Assembly (NCBI GenBank): GCA_964630905.1
Contig: CAZVWR010000016.1
Span: forward strand, 1-53,542
Length of the DNA: 53,542 nt
Direction of reading: 5' to 3'
Origin: JAGOEX01 sp964630905
GTDB taxonomy: Bacteria > UBP6 > UBA1177
Shown here piece by piece: positions 15,075 to 24,165 of the stretch; within the stretch, counting starts at the first letter, position 1; each line of letters starts with the position of its first letter. The position numbers were made by a program, and so were the translations under genes. The notes under the pieces were generated by a model, which saw nothing but the letters and a program-made list of their open reading frames with translations, was not told the DNA's origin and searched no databases.

Positions 15075-16526
15075 TCACCTCTCATTCCATTTATATTCAA
15101 CAACTCTGTTCTTTCCCGATTTTTTTGCTTCATAAAGACAAATGTCCGACAAAGCAACCATTTCCTCAACTGTCTGTATTTCAGGGCAGTATGCAACGAA
15201 TCCTATTGATATTGTTACCCACAGATCCCTGCCGTTCCACTCTATTTTCATTGATTTGACCGCCTCTCTTATTCTTTCACATACTTTTGCGGCGACATGG
15301 CTCTTTGTAGAAATTATTATGAGAAACTCTTCTCCGCCGTATCTGCCTATTATATCAACTTCCCTCAAGGTTTTGTTAAAAGCCTCGACAACCTTTTTAA
15401 GAACTGCATCACCTGCCAGATGACCGTATGTATCATTAACACTTTTAAAATTGTCAATATCCACCATTGCAACAGAAAGCTTTGCTTCAGGATTTGAAAT
15501 GCATCTGCTGAATCTGTCATCAAGTATTTTCATAATATATCTTCTGTTGAAAGCCCCGGTGAGCTCATCCGTTATTGAGTCCTTATGAAGTTTTTTATTT
15601 GAAAGTGTTTCCGTAAACTGATGAATTACTGTTTCAAGTATTCTCTCCTGGACATTTCTGATGCTCAGATTGTGGGAAAGCCTGAAAGCCGAAACACCAT
15701 ATACGGTCGCCATATCATCAAACATCGGAAGAAGCAGCCACTCCTCCCCTGCATGTTCTTCACTGTCATAGACCGTTTTCAGGAAAGAGTCCCAGTTCCT
15801 TGCATCAGTACCGTCGGAAAGAACTATTTTAAGATCTCCGCTTTCCAAAGACTTTCTTGCTATCACGAATGCCTCTATATTGAGATTCTGTATCAGCTCT
15901 ATAAAAGCGTCCTCGAGGGTTATCGTGTTGTCCTTAAGACCGGTTACGATCCTTGCCGAACTCCTCATATTAGAGTTTTCTATCATTTTGTCCTGAACTT
16001 CCTTGTCAAGCACTTTCATACTGTAAAATGATGTCGCAAGAACGACAAAAAGCGAGATAAAGGAAAAGTCATGTTCAGAAAACTTCTTATCGTTACCCAC
16101 GAGTGAAACATGGATGAGATAGCTGTTTCTGGAAATATCAAAAAAATGATATATCTCCTTATCTTCCTCCATAACCATGCTTCCTTTAAATTCAGGCATT
16201 GACGAAATATCAACTGTGCAATCCCCTTTCTGAGAGAGGATCTCCCACCTGCCGGAGTTCTGGTCATAGATAAAGAACCCGCAATAGCTGTAACCGAAGA
16301 AATCATCTCCGAGAAAGTTCACAACCTTCTGGTTAAATATCTCAAGTGAGGCAGGCTGAAGCTCTATCGCTGCAAAATAGACAAGCTTTTCAAGAGCACA
16401 TTTAACCCATTCCTTTGAGTGAAGATATTCGTCCCTGACAGAATTCTCAATGTTTGAAAGCTGATCTTCGAGCTCTTTGATCCTTTTTTTCAAAGATTCT
16501 AAGATCTCATCTTTACTTTTTACCAT
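15075..16526 (-). CDS. Diguanylate cyclase with N-terminal GAF-like region
   Basis: A 483-residue protein. The N-terminus is a coiled coil (DEILESLKKRIKELEDQLSN). Two sensory-looking regions follow (about 40-160 and 190-310), probably GAF-type although no binding motif is obvious. The GGDEF domain occupies about 315-480: DELTGAFNRRYIMKIL, VDIDNFKSVNDTYGHLAGDA, active-site RYGGEEF, and ISIGFVAY. An RxxD inhibitory site (REVD) lies exactly five residues before GGEEF, so product feedback by c-di-GMP is expected. There is no signal peptide or membrane helix, so it should act in the cytoplasm. It leads the operon that ends with the exported ankyrin protein. Confidence 0.92.
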   Translation of the reverse strand: MVKSKDEILESLKKRIKELEDQLSNIENSVRDEYLHSKEWVKCALEKLVYFAAIELQPASLEIFNQKVVNFLGDDFFGYSYCGFFIYDQNSGRWEILSQKGDCTVDISSMPEFKGSMVMEEDKEIYHFFDISRNSYLIHVSLVGNDKKFSEHDFSFISLFVVLATSFYSMKVLDKEVQDKMIENSNMRSSARIVTGLKDNTITLEDAFIELIQNLNIEAFVIARKSLESGDLKIVLSDGTDARNWDSFLKTVYDSEEHAGEEWLLLPMFDDMATVYGVSAFRLSHNLSIRNVQERILETVIHQFTETLSNKKLHKDSITDELTGAFNRRYIMKILDDRFSRCISNPEAKLSVAMVDIDNFKSVNDTYGHLAGDAVLKKVVEAFNKTLREVDIIGRYGGEEFLIIISTKSHVAAKVCERIREAVKSMKIEWNGRDLWVTISIGFVAYCPEIQTVEEMVALSDICLYEAKKSGKNRVVEYKWNER

Positions 16527-16561
16527 TATGTTTCCAGCACCATGAAAAAAACATACGGGTG

Positions 16562-16590
16562 AATATATCAGAAAGAGATACCGTTTTCAA
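16562..16590 (-). promoter_or_regulatory. sigma70-type promoter of the GGDEF-ankyrin operon
   Basis: On the minus strand TTGAAA (16585-16590), a 17-base spacer and TATATT (16562-16567) with an upstream TGA (extended -10) are present, about 36 bases before the start codon at 16526. Confidence 0.65.
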
Positions 16591-16613
16591 ATTTAATGCA
16601 GTAATCACTCTGA

Positions 16614-17213
16614 TTATTTAAAATTCCTGTAAAATCCTTCAGTTGCCATATCGAGCATCTCTTTATCACCGGATGAATCGCCATACGCAAAAACTCTATC
16701 AAAAAGCGCCGTATCATATTTTTCGTCTATCCTTTTTACTTTTTCATCTCCACGACAGTTTTTACCTTTAATATTTCCTGTATACAGACCTTCCGCGATT
16801 TCCAGCTCTGTGGCAATGATATCAATTTCCATATCATCCGTAAAAGGGACAACCCATTCTTCGGCCGAAGCTGTCACAACAACTATCTGCACCCCTTCGT
16901 TTTTAAGTTTTTTAATTTCGTTCAATGCTGATGTTTTTATGATCTTTTTCAATCTTTTTTCATAGTAGTTAGTGGCTTCCTGCACAAATCTTTCTCTGCT
17001 CCACCCTTTTATCAGGTATGCAAAAAACAACTCTTTCAATTTCTTACCTGAATATATTTTCAGAAAGTGGAGAATTATAAACGGAGCTATCTTTAAAGCG
17101 ATGCCTGCAATTTTCCATGGACCGTAAACAAACATGAAAAAATCAAGAAAAGTATCCTTCTTTGTTATTGTGCCATCAAAATCGAAAAGTGCCAGCGTTC
17201 TACCGTTTTTCAT
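16614..17213 (-). CDS. HAD-IB family phosphatase (SerB-like)
   Basis: A 199-residue protein with all four HAD motifs: motif I LFDFDGTITKKD, motif II VVVTAS, motif III lysine in GDEKVKRI and motif IV AYGDSSGDKEML. A helical cap of about 80 residues sits between motifs I and II (FVYGPWKIAGIALKIAPF), including hydrophobic helices often seen in the PGP/phosphoserine-phosphatase-like HAD-IB group. The substrate cannot be read from sequence. It is transcribed divergently from adk, 108 bases away. Confidence 0.85.
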   Translation of the reverse strand: MKNGRTLALFDFDGTITKKDTFLDFFMFVYGPWKIAGIALKIAPFIILHFLKIYSGKKLKELFFAYLIKGWSRERFVQEATNYYEKRLKKIIKTSALNEIKKLKNEGVQIVVVTASAEEWVVPFTDDMEIDIIATELEIAEGLYTGNIKGKNCRGDEKVKRIDEKYDTALFDRVFAYGDSSGDKEMLDMATEGFYRNFK

Positions 17214-17282
17214 GGCTTTATAATATCACTCACGGTTTAAAAATCAATCAGTAAAAAAAATTTTAGCAAACCTTTTCCAAGA

Positions 17283-17291
17283 TGTTATAAT
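17283..17291 (+). promoter_or_regulatory. Extended -10 promoter of adk
   Basis: TGT-TATAAT (17283-17291) is an extended -10 element. A weak TTAGCA (17263-17268) sits 17 bases upstream of the hexamer as a possible -35. The adk ATG is 31 bases downstream, preceded by AGGAGGAGAA. Confidence 0.6.
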
Positions 17292-17321
17292 AACCATGAT
17301 CTTTTTTAAACAGGAGGAGAA

Positions 17322-17888
17322 ATGAAAAACATTGTGATATTCGGTGCACCCGGAGCCGGTAAGGGTACACAGTGCAAAATACTGTCTGAAAAACTCGGTC
17401 TCATTCACATTTCAACGGGTGATCTCATCAGAAAGGAGATCGCTGAAAAGAGTGCGGTAGGAATTAAAGCGGAGACCCTTATCAGCAAAGGCCTTCTGCT
17501 TGACGATACCACCGTCTCTGAAATTTTTATTCATGCATTGAAGAAACACCTCAATTCTCCAGGGTTTCTCTTCGACGGTTATCCAAGAACAGTGAAACAG
17601 GCTGAAATACTTGAAGATATTCTGAAGGAACTGGGATTGGAGATCACCATTTTTATCGAACTAACACTCTCCCCCGACGAAGCAGTAAAACGGCTTCTGA
17701 AAAGAGCTGAAATAGAAGGAAGGATCGACGACAATCCTGAAACCGTCAGAGCCCGTTTTGAAGAATACAACAGGAAAACAGCACCGGTAAGAGACCACTA
17801 CATCAGAAAAGGTATCTATAAAAACATTGAGGGAACAGGAAAGATAGAAGATATCAATGGTTTGATAATCGAGATAATTCTGCAGTAA
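17322..17888 (+). CDS. adk: Adenylate kinase, short form
   Basis: A 188-residue protein. The P-loop is FGAPGAGKGTQ, the AMP site is HISTGDLIRKEI and FLFDGYPRTVKQAE, and the arginine segment is RIDDNPETVRARFEEY. It interconverts 2 ADP with ATP and AMP in the cytoplasm. The LID insertion of the long 214-residue enzymes is absent, so this is the short adenylate kinase form. The ribosome site AGGAGGAGAA is strong. No other nucleotide or ribosomal genes surround it; it stands alone upstream of the polysaccharide operon. Confidence 0.95.
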   Translation: MKNIVIFGAPGAGKGTQCKILSEKLGLIHISTGDLIRKEIAEKSAVGIKAETLISKGLLLDDTTVSEIFIHALKKHLNSPGFLFDGYPRTVKQAEILEDILKELGLEITIFIELTLSPDEAVKRLLKRAEIEGRIDDNPETVRARFEEYNRKTAPVRDHYIRKGIYKNIEGTGKIEDINGLIIEIILQ

Positions 17889-17906
17889 AAGCAAAACCTT
17901 AAAAAG

Positions 17907-17935
17907 TTGACCAAATCCAATGACTATGCTATTGT
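17907..17935 (+). promoter_or_regulatory. Promoter of the polysaccharide operon
   Basis: TTGACC (17907-17912), a 17-base spacer and TATTGT (17930-17935) with an upstream TGC (extended -10) lie 44 bases before the Wzz-like ATG. An AGGTGA ribosome site lies between. Confidence 0.6.
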
Positions 17936-17979
17936 CTGGCGTTTTTTGATCATACAGTCCACACATTAGGTGATAATAG

Positions 17980-20034
17980 ATGGAAGAAATAAGATTTGAT
18001 ATAATTATTGATCTTTTTAAAAGAAACCTTCAGCTTTTTTTAAAGATTACAGCAGCAACAGCATTCATTTTCCTGTTGTTTCTGGCTTTTTTTGAGCCTA
18101 AATACAGTGTCAACGCATCAATTATAATTGAAGAAAAAGACGATTCCATGAACATTTCTCCGGAAGCAATGCTTCTTGGGGGTCAGAGCCAGAAAATTGC
18201 CAACGAAATAGAGATCATAAAAAGCAGAAAAGTGCTTGACGCTGTAATAAATGAATTGAATTTACAGTATGTTGTTGAGAAAAAGTATAATTTTCTCTTC
18301 AGTTATTACTTAAATCTTCTTTTAGGAAACAAAACCGTTCAGGGATCGCTCAATATTGTTAAAATTCCTCAAAAGATTCAAGGAATGGATTTTGAAATAT
18401 ATACCGAAGAGAACGGATTTATTATTGAAGCAAACGGAACAGAACTGCATTGTTCTTTTGATTCAGAATGCTCTTTCCTTGATGGAATTCTTTTAGTTTC
18501 GAAACTTGGAGATATTCATAATAACACCAGATTTGAAGTAAAATACAGATCTTTTATTAAAACGCGTGAAGATTTCTCCGGCAGTCTCGAAATAACTCCG
18601 CTTGGAGACAGCAAAAGCAGTAATGTTTTTCAGGCAGGCATTTTGACACCGGATCCTTATAAAACCAAACTGGTTCTTGAGCTTTTAAACTTAAAGTACA
18701 TTTCTACAAAAGTTAGCTGGAAATCAGGTGATGCTGACGAACAACAGAAATTTGTTCAGAAAATGCTTCTGGACATCAAAAAGGATCTTGATGCAAAAAG
18801 CAATGAACTGGCAAAATATCAAAAAGAAAATCAGACTGTGCTTCCCGATCTACAGTTTACCGAAATCATGAAAAGGAATGTCGAGGTTGAAAAAGAGATC
18901 GCTATACTTAAACTTCAGGAAGAGATCGTAAATAAATATAACGACTCCATTGATACAGAAAGTTTGTCACCCGTTCCAGCTCCTGTTATAATTGACGATC
19001 TGTCTGTTCAAACAACGGTACATGCACACAATCAACTTGTTGCAAAAGAGATCTCTTTGTCTGCCAGATTTACGGACAACCATCCTGAAGTTGATAAAAT
19101 CAGATCTGACATTAAACAGGCAAAAAACAATCTGAAAATACTTTTAGGCAAAACCAGCGGCAATTACGCAAGAAGCATTGAACTGCTGAAAAAACAATCT
19201 GCACTTATTTTCTCTACTATTGAAAACCTGCCTAAAAATCTAATGAACATTGCCGCGTTGCAAAGAGATGTATTGATAACTGAAAAATTATATGCATTTC
19301 TTGCTCAAAAATTTTATGAAGCCGGCATAAATATTGAAATGAATATGTCAACCATACGAATACTTGACGAACCTACTGCTGAAACCAGAAAGATCTCGCC
19401 GAGATTATCTGTGTCTGCACTGATTATTCTTGTACTGTCCCTTTTTATAAGCTTTTCTTACATAATAATTCTTGAATTTTTCAGGAAGAATGTTGTTTCT
19501 GCAAAAGAAATCTGCTCAATATTAAGAATTCCGCATGTGTCCATCAACTCTAAAGATTCAAATCAGATAATAAGATCAGCTCTGGGGATAAGCCGACTTC
19601 ATGAAAAAACTGTTAAAAAGATCGCAATATATTCTCTGGTTCCTGAGATCGAATCTCTTACCGGAATTGATGAAAAGATAATTAAAGAAAACATTTTGAT
19701 AAATGTTGTTAAAGAAGCAACTGAAGGGAAGACCATAAATGAAATAAAGACGATTAATGAAAATGAAGTCATATTGTGCTCATCCGGAGGTTTAAACCAG
19801 TTTTTTATCAATAAGGCTGCATCAAATTTATTTGACAGTTTCAACGGAAAAACATCTCTGATTTTCTCTGAATTGGGAAATGAAATAGCAGACCCATCAT
19901 TTTTTAACTTTTTTGATCTTTTCATCATTCTCGCTCACAGTAAAAAAACTCAAGTCCAAAAACTTGTTGAAATAAGAGAAGCGATTGACAGATCAGAGTG
20001 TAAAACAATTTCTGCAATAATCATTGATGAGTGA
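17980..20034 (+). CDS. Wzz/GumC-type chain-length regulator with a kinase-like but Walker-less C-terminal tail
   Basis: A 684-residue inner-membrane polysaccharide co-polymerase. The N-terminal helix is about 24-44 (AATAFIFLLFLAFFEPKYSV), and the Wzz domain follows with IIEEKDDSMN and IANEIEIIKSRKVLDAVI. A long periplasmic coiled-coil part (about 255-420) ends in a GNVR-like region and a second membrane helix (about 485-505, VSALIILVLSLFISFSYIII). The last 180 residues resemble the tyrosine-kinase (BY-kinase) half in spacing and in the late segment FFDLFIILAHSKKTQVQK, but I see no Walker A motif and no C-terminal tyrosine cluster. It should set glycan length without kinase activity (inference). 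It opens the operon with Wzy and Wzx; its stop overlaps the next start. Confidence 0.82.
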   Translation: MEEIRFDIIIDLFKRNLQLFLKITAATAFIFLLFLAFFEPKYSVNASIIIEEKDDSMNISPEAMLLGGQSQKIANEIEIIKSRKVLDAVINELNLQYVVEKKYNFLFSYYLNLLLGNKTVQGSLNIVKIPQKIQGMDFEIYTEENGFIIEANGTELHCSFDSECSFLDGILLVSKLGDIHNNTRFEVKYRSFIKTREDFSGSLEITPLGDSKSSNVFQAGILTPDPYKTKLVLELLNLKYISTKVSWKSGDADEQQKFVQKMLLDIKKDLDAKSNELAKYQKENQTVLPDLQFTEIMKRNVEVEKEIAILKLQEEIVNKYNDSIDTESLSPVPAPVIIDDLSVQTTVHAHNQLVAKEISLSARFTDNHPEVDKIRSDIKQAKNNLKILLGKTSGNYARSIELLKKQSALIFSTIENLPKNLMNIAALQRDVLITEKLYAFLAQKFYEAGINIEMNMSTIRILDEPTAETRKISPRLSVSALIILVLSLFISFSYIIILEFFRKNVVSAKEICSILRIPHVSINSKDSNQIIRSALGISRLHEKTVKKIAIYSLVPEIESLTGIDEKIIKENILINVVKEATEGKTINEIKTINENEVILCSSGGLNQFFINKAASNLFDSFNGKTSLIFSELGNEIADPSFFNFFDLFIILAHSKKTQVQKLVEIREAIDRSECKTISAIIIDE

Positions 20035-21289
20035 CTCAAAAAAAAATATTATTAATTTTCTCATACTATTTGTCCTAATATTTTTTATTTTTTTCCAGAA
20101 AATCACAGGATTTTTCTTAAATTCTTTAATCATTACATATTCTGATGAAATAATGACACTTCTTTTTTCCATTTTTGTAGCAATAAAAACCATAAAAACA
20201 AGAAGAATAAATAAAAATCATGCTCTTCTTTTTAGCTCGGTCATTTTTCTAATATCCATATCCCTTGTTAATAAAAATGCACCTCTCTACAAAATTATTC
20301 TGCAAACATTTATTCACCTGAAACTTTTTTTCTTTTACTATCTGTTTGAAATAATTTTTGAAAAGAAACCTCTTCTCGCAAAAAAAACCCTGAATGTTGT
20401 TATTTTTATAACGATCCTCGGGCTTTTTGTGTCATTTAGTCTACAGCAAAATTTTACCACCTTTTTCAATCTCAATACTATTTACAGGTATGGTTTTGTC
20501 AGAGCATACGGATTTCAATTAGAAGTTAATCATGTTGCAGTAACACTCTCATTATATTTTCTATACTTTTTTTTCATTATTAACAACAAACCTGATCTGA
20601 AAAAGTTTTTTTTATATTCTGTAATTTTTTTATCGTTAACTTTTTTTACAGGGTCAAGATCGGTTCTTGTTGTTATTCCTATTGCGTTTCTTTTTATTTT
20701 CAAAAGCAAACGGAACTTCTATATTAAATATTTTCTTATTATTCTTGCTTTTCTAAGCATATCATTGTCGTATTTGCTACTAAAAGACACAGAATTCTAT
20801 AAGATAACTGCCCGAAATTTCCAAGACACAGTCGATATGGAAAACAGCAGTTATATCAGAGGAATAATGATATATTATGGAATCGAATTGGCCGTTGATA
20901 ATTTTCCTATAGGTACCGGGGCCGCATCTTTTGGAACAGTTTTGTCCGAAGGAAGTCCCGTTTACTCAAAACTAGGACTCGATAAAATGGACTTTTTTAT
21001 AGAAATGACTGGGATTTATGACAGCAACATTGCATCCATTCTTGGAGAGTTCGGTTTTTTGGGATTAGCCTTATTCATTTACTTGTTTTTTATGATCTAT
21101 AAAAATATCGAGAAAAAAATATCGGATACTGACAGTCCTGAATATCACAAAAGATATTATCAATCAATACTTATACTTGTTCTTTTTTATTCTGCTTCAA
21201 TGGGAATAATAATGAATTCATATAACGGAGCATTATTTGCCTTGTTTATAAATTTACTTCCATCCTGTAACAAACAAGAACACACATGA
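20027..21289 (+). CDS. O-antigen ligase/polymerase-like membrane protein (Wzy/WaaL family)
   Basis: A 420-residue protein from the ATG at 20027, which overlaps the Wzz-like stop by eight bases; a TTG one codon earlier is the alternative. There are ten or more hydrophobic helices and a large periplasmic loop late in the protein (about 265-340) carrying GTGAASFGT and DSNIASILGEFGFLGLALFI. That last segment is the conserved tail of Wzy_C/O-antigen ligase proteins, and FFTGSRSVLVVIP is the matching RS motif mid-protein. It polymerises or ligates undecaprenyl-linked glycan at the periplasmic face. The base composition is markedly A/T rich. Confidence 0.85.
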   Translation: MSDSKKNIINFLILFVLIFFIFFQKITGFFLNSLIITYSDEIMTLLFSIFVAIKTIKTRRINKNHALLFSSVIFLISISLVNKNAPLYKIILQTFIHLKLFFFYYLFEIIFEKKPLLAKKTLNVVIFITILGLFVSFSLQQNFTTFFNLNTIYRYGFVRAYGFQLEVNHVAVTLSLYFLYFFFIINNKPDLKKFFLYSVIFLSLTFFTGSRSVLVVIPIAFLFIFKSKRNFYIKYFLIILAFLSISLSYLLLKDTEFYKITARNFQDTVDMENSSYIRGIMIYYGIELAVDNFPIGTGAASFGTVLSEGSPVYSKLGLDKMDFFIEMTGIYDSNIASILGEFGFLGLALFIYLFFMIYKNIEKKISDTDSPEYHKRYYQSILILVLFYSASMGIIMNSYNGALFALFINLLPSCNKQEHT

Positions 21290-22659
21290 AAAATATTATG
21301 TTTTTAACCGTCAGTTCATTTATAGAAAAATTTGCTAGCTTCATACTTTATTCTCTCCTCGCATATAATTTCGGCAAAGAATCACTCGGATATTTCTCAT
21401 ACTATTTTGTCATTGCTAATATTTTATACTTGCTTCTGGATTTTGGAGGAAACATCTATGAAGTTAAATTTTTCACTAATGAATCATATAAAGACAATGT
21501 TTTAAATGTTTTCTTTGTAAAAATTTTTGCATACTCTGTTCTTGCTCCGTTCATTTTCTTTTTTATTAGTGACATCTTTTTTATTATTCTTTTTTGTTCT
21601 TTTTTCCTGGAATCTATTTTTACCGTTATAAAGTCAGGCTTCTTCTGCAATAAGCAATTTCTTAAGTTTTCATACTATATCATTATTGAAAAATTGTCTC
21701 TTATTTTGCTTGCGGTCATTGGCACATTTGCAATTAGAAGTCTCTTGGTTTTCTATCTTGCGCTGCTTATTTCCAAGATAATTGTTCTTTTCACTATCCT
21801 ATTATCAAGAACCGATACAAAGATTCTTCCATTAATGGATAAATTGTCTTTAAAAAAAATGCGTTTATTCGTTGCTGACTCATGGAGTTACACCTTTTAC
21901 AGTTTTTTTGCACTTGTTTACGGAAGAGTTGGAGTAATAATTATGAAACACATGTCCGCTAACTCTTTAGAAGACATTGGTGTGTATTCATCTTATGCAA
22001 ATATTATTATGGCAACGCTTATAATTCCAGAAATCTTTTTTAAAAATTACTATCCATCAATTACAAAAGATTTCTCAGAAAACAACACTGGATCTATGTT
22101 CGAAAAAATATCCTCTGTTCTCAAAATTAGCTTTATATCATCATTTGCAGTCACACTTTTAATTGCTCTTTTTTCTAAAGAAATTTCTGGTGTTCTTTTT
22201 GGACCGGACTTTGTTGAATCAAGTTTTTTCTTGTCAATTCTTACCATTAAAATTGCTTTCCGTTTTTCACTTCGCCCATATTTAGCCGTAGTAGCTTCTT
22301 CAAATTTCACTAGATTCAGATTTTATATATCATTCTTTATTTTCTTTTTTAGTATTGGAATCAACTTTGCACTAATTCCTTTTTTTAGACTCAACGGTTT
22401 AATTGGAGCAGCGTTGCTTGTTGAACTTGTACTATTTCTCTCATATAGAATCTTCTGTCAAAAAAATATTCTTAACAAAAATTTTTTAAAACACGATTTA
22501 CTTCTCATTTTACTGATTCTTTTAATCGGATTGACATCGTTTTTTGTTTATGATTTTAGTTTTATCAGCAGAATAATTATATTGATACCAATTATCCTGT
22601 TAACCCTGTGGATGCTCTTGAAAGAAAAAAACAACTTTATATTCAGGAAAGAATTATGA
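21286..22659 (+). CDS. Wzx-type polysaccharide flippase (MOP superfamily)
   Basis: A 457-residue protein with about 12-14 membrane helices. It starts in an ATGA overlap with the previous stop. Early segments FASFILYSLLAYNFGKESLG and FSYYFVIANILYLLLDFGGN match the Polysacc_synt/MOP fold. It should move lipid-linked glycan repeat units across the inner membrane for the Wzy protein encoded just upstream. The composition is very A/T rich. Its stop overlaps the start of the asparagine-synthetase-like gene, so the four genes form one operon. Confidence 0.87.
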   Translation: MKNIMFLTVSSFIEKFASFILYSLLAYNFGKESLGYFSYYFVIANILYLLLDFGGNIYEVKFFTNESYKDNVLNVFFVKIFAYSVLAPFIFFFISDIFFIILFCSFFLESIFTVIKSGFFCNKQFLKFSYYIIIEKLSLILLAVIGTFAIRSLLVFYLALLISKIIVLFTILLSRTDTKILPLMDKLSLKKMRLFVADSWSYTFYSFFALVYGRVGVIIMKHMSANSLEDIGVYSSYANIIMATLIIPEIFFKNYYPSITKDFSENNTGSMFEKISSVLKISFISSFAVTLLIALFSKEISGVLFGPDFVESSFFLSILTIKIAFRFSLRPYLAVVASSNFTRFRFYISFFIFFFSIGINFALIPFFRLNGLIGAALLVELVLFLSYRIFCQKNILNKNFLKHDLLLILLILLIGLTSFFVYDFSFISRIIILIPIILLTLWMLLKEKNNFIFRKEL

Positions 22660-24164
22660 AAGGTCTCTATTTAAATTGTGACAAAAGCAAAGCTCTTGAA
22701 TTTGTTAACAAAATTGAATGCCCCTATAGAATTGACAATATTCCATTGGAAATTGGAGCTAACAGTTTTATAATAAGTGACCCTTTTGAATGGAAAGAAA
22801 CACCAACCTACATAAACAGAGAAAAGCAAATCTTTTGTGCCTGCTATGGATGGTTTATATATAAAAATGAAAAGAATAACCTCGCTAAACTATCTAATGA
22901 TTTTTCAGAGATTGGAAAAGAAGTTTTGAAAGAAATTTCCGGTGGATTGTTTATAATAGTTTTAAAGAACAAAAATGGCAGCCATATTATTAGTGATCCT
23001 TTCGGGATATCCAATCACTATTACAGAAAAGAAAACAATATTTTTGAAATAGCTCCTTCCCCATATTTTTTAGGAGGGGAAAAAACCATTTCCAAAACAG
23101 CAAGTTCAATCATAAACAAGCTCGGACATTTGTTTGGTGATATGACACTTTTTGATGATATAAAAAGAATAGATGCTGCAACGATTTTCTCACAAAATGT
23201 CTTCGAAACATACTACCGTCCTGAGTTAAAATCATTCAAACCTGAAAAGATTGTCGAGCAAATAAATCAGTTCGTTAATTATTGGGATTACGAAACAAGA
23301 GTGCTCGCCTTAAGTGGTGGACTTGACAGTCGCCTTGTGCTGGCGGCTTCAAAGATGAAATTCGGTTATACTTACGGACCAGCAGAATCTTCAGACAGAC
23401 CTGTGGCAGAAAAATTTAAGAATGAGTTTGAGAAATATTATGGATTTTCCATTATGGAAATGAAATTTTACAAAAACAATATTCCTGTTGTTAATGACAT
23501 TTTCTCGGGCGTATGCTTCTCGCCGATAGTGTCTCTTCTACCAATTTACAGACATGTGCGAAACTATTTTGGAAGCAATGCTTATGTTACATACGATGCT
23601 TTTTTAGGTGGAGTGCTTCAAAGAGGAAGTTTTTTAAATGTCAGTTCAGGATTTTTTGGCCATTTCTTAAAAATATTCCCCAGGTTAACTTGCAAATTCT
23701 CTGCTGAGAAGATTCTTAAATCAAGATACCGCTTACTAAACGATTTTGAAAAAGACCTGTTAATAAATGATTTCTGGAGCAAAACAAAAAGCATGAATCT
23801 TGATGAATATCACAAAGTTTTATATTATGAATTTGCACATGGAAGAGGCGCCAGGCTGACATCAAATGGCGGAATAGTTATGAATTCCCAGTTCTTTACT
23901 GTCGCACCACCATTTACATATATTCCTTTATTTGAAAACATATTCTCAGCCAATGTAGGCGATACACTCTCATTTAAAACAGTTCATCAAATATGGAAAG
24001 AGGTCGCACCTAAATATTCTACCATTCCGACTCAACTTCTATTTTCACCTTCATCTTCTCCATTTGTGATAAAATATCAAAAACTCTATAAACAGGTGAT
24101 TTCTAAATTAATAAAAGACAAGTATGACTATGCTGGTGAGATAAAAAAAATAAATTGGCTTTAA
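22656..24164 (+). CDS. Asparagine-synthetase-like PP-loop protein in the polysaccharide operon
   Basis: A 502-residue protein from the ATG at 22656, with AGGAAAG upstream and an ATGA overlap with the flippase stop; a start 48 bases upstream inside the flippase gene has no ribosome site. The PP-loop ATP-binding motif LALSGGLDSRLVLA lies at about residue 220. A degenerate class II glutaminase-like domain precedes it (ISGGLFIIV, ISDPFGISNHYY), but it lacks the N-terminal catalytic Cys (it begins MKGLYLNCD). It therefore probably does not hydrolyse glutamine and may use free ammonia or another amine donor (inference). Relatives occur in O-antigen clusters, where amidation of a sugar acid is one proposed role. 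The gene ends two bases from the convergent epimerase gene. Confidence 0.8.
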   Translation: MKGLYLNCDKSKALEFVNKIECPYRIDNIPLEIGANSFIISDPFEWKETPTYINREKQIFCACYGWFIYKNEKNNLAKLSNDFSEIGKEVLKEISGGLFIIVLKNKNGSHIISDPFGISNHYYRKENNIFEIAPSPYFLGGEKTISKTASSIINKLGHLFGDMTLFDDIKRIDAATIFSQNVFETYYRPELKSFKPEKIVEQINQFVNYWDYETRVLALSGGLDSRLVLAASKMKFGYTYGPAESSDRPVAEKFKNEFEKYYGFSIMEMKFYKNNIPVVNDIFSGVCFSPIVSLLPIYRHVRNYFGSNAYVTYDAFLGGVLQRGSFLNVSSGFFGHFLKIFPRLTCKFSAEKILKSRYRLLNDFEKDLLINDFWSKTKSMNLDEYHKVLYYEFAHGRGARLTSNGGIVMNSQFFTVAPPFTYIPLFENIFSANVGDTLSFKTVHQIWKEVAPKYSTIPTQLLFSPSSSPFVIKYQKLYKQVISKLIKDKYDYAGEIKKINWL

Positions 24165-24165
24165 T

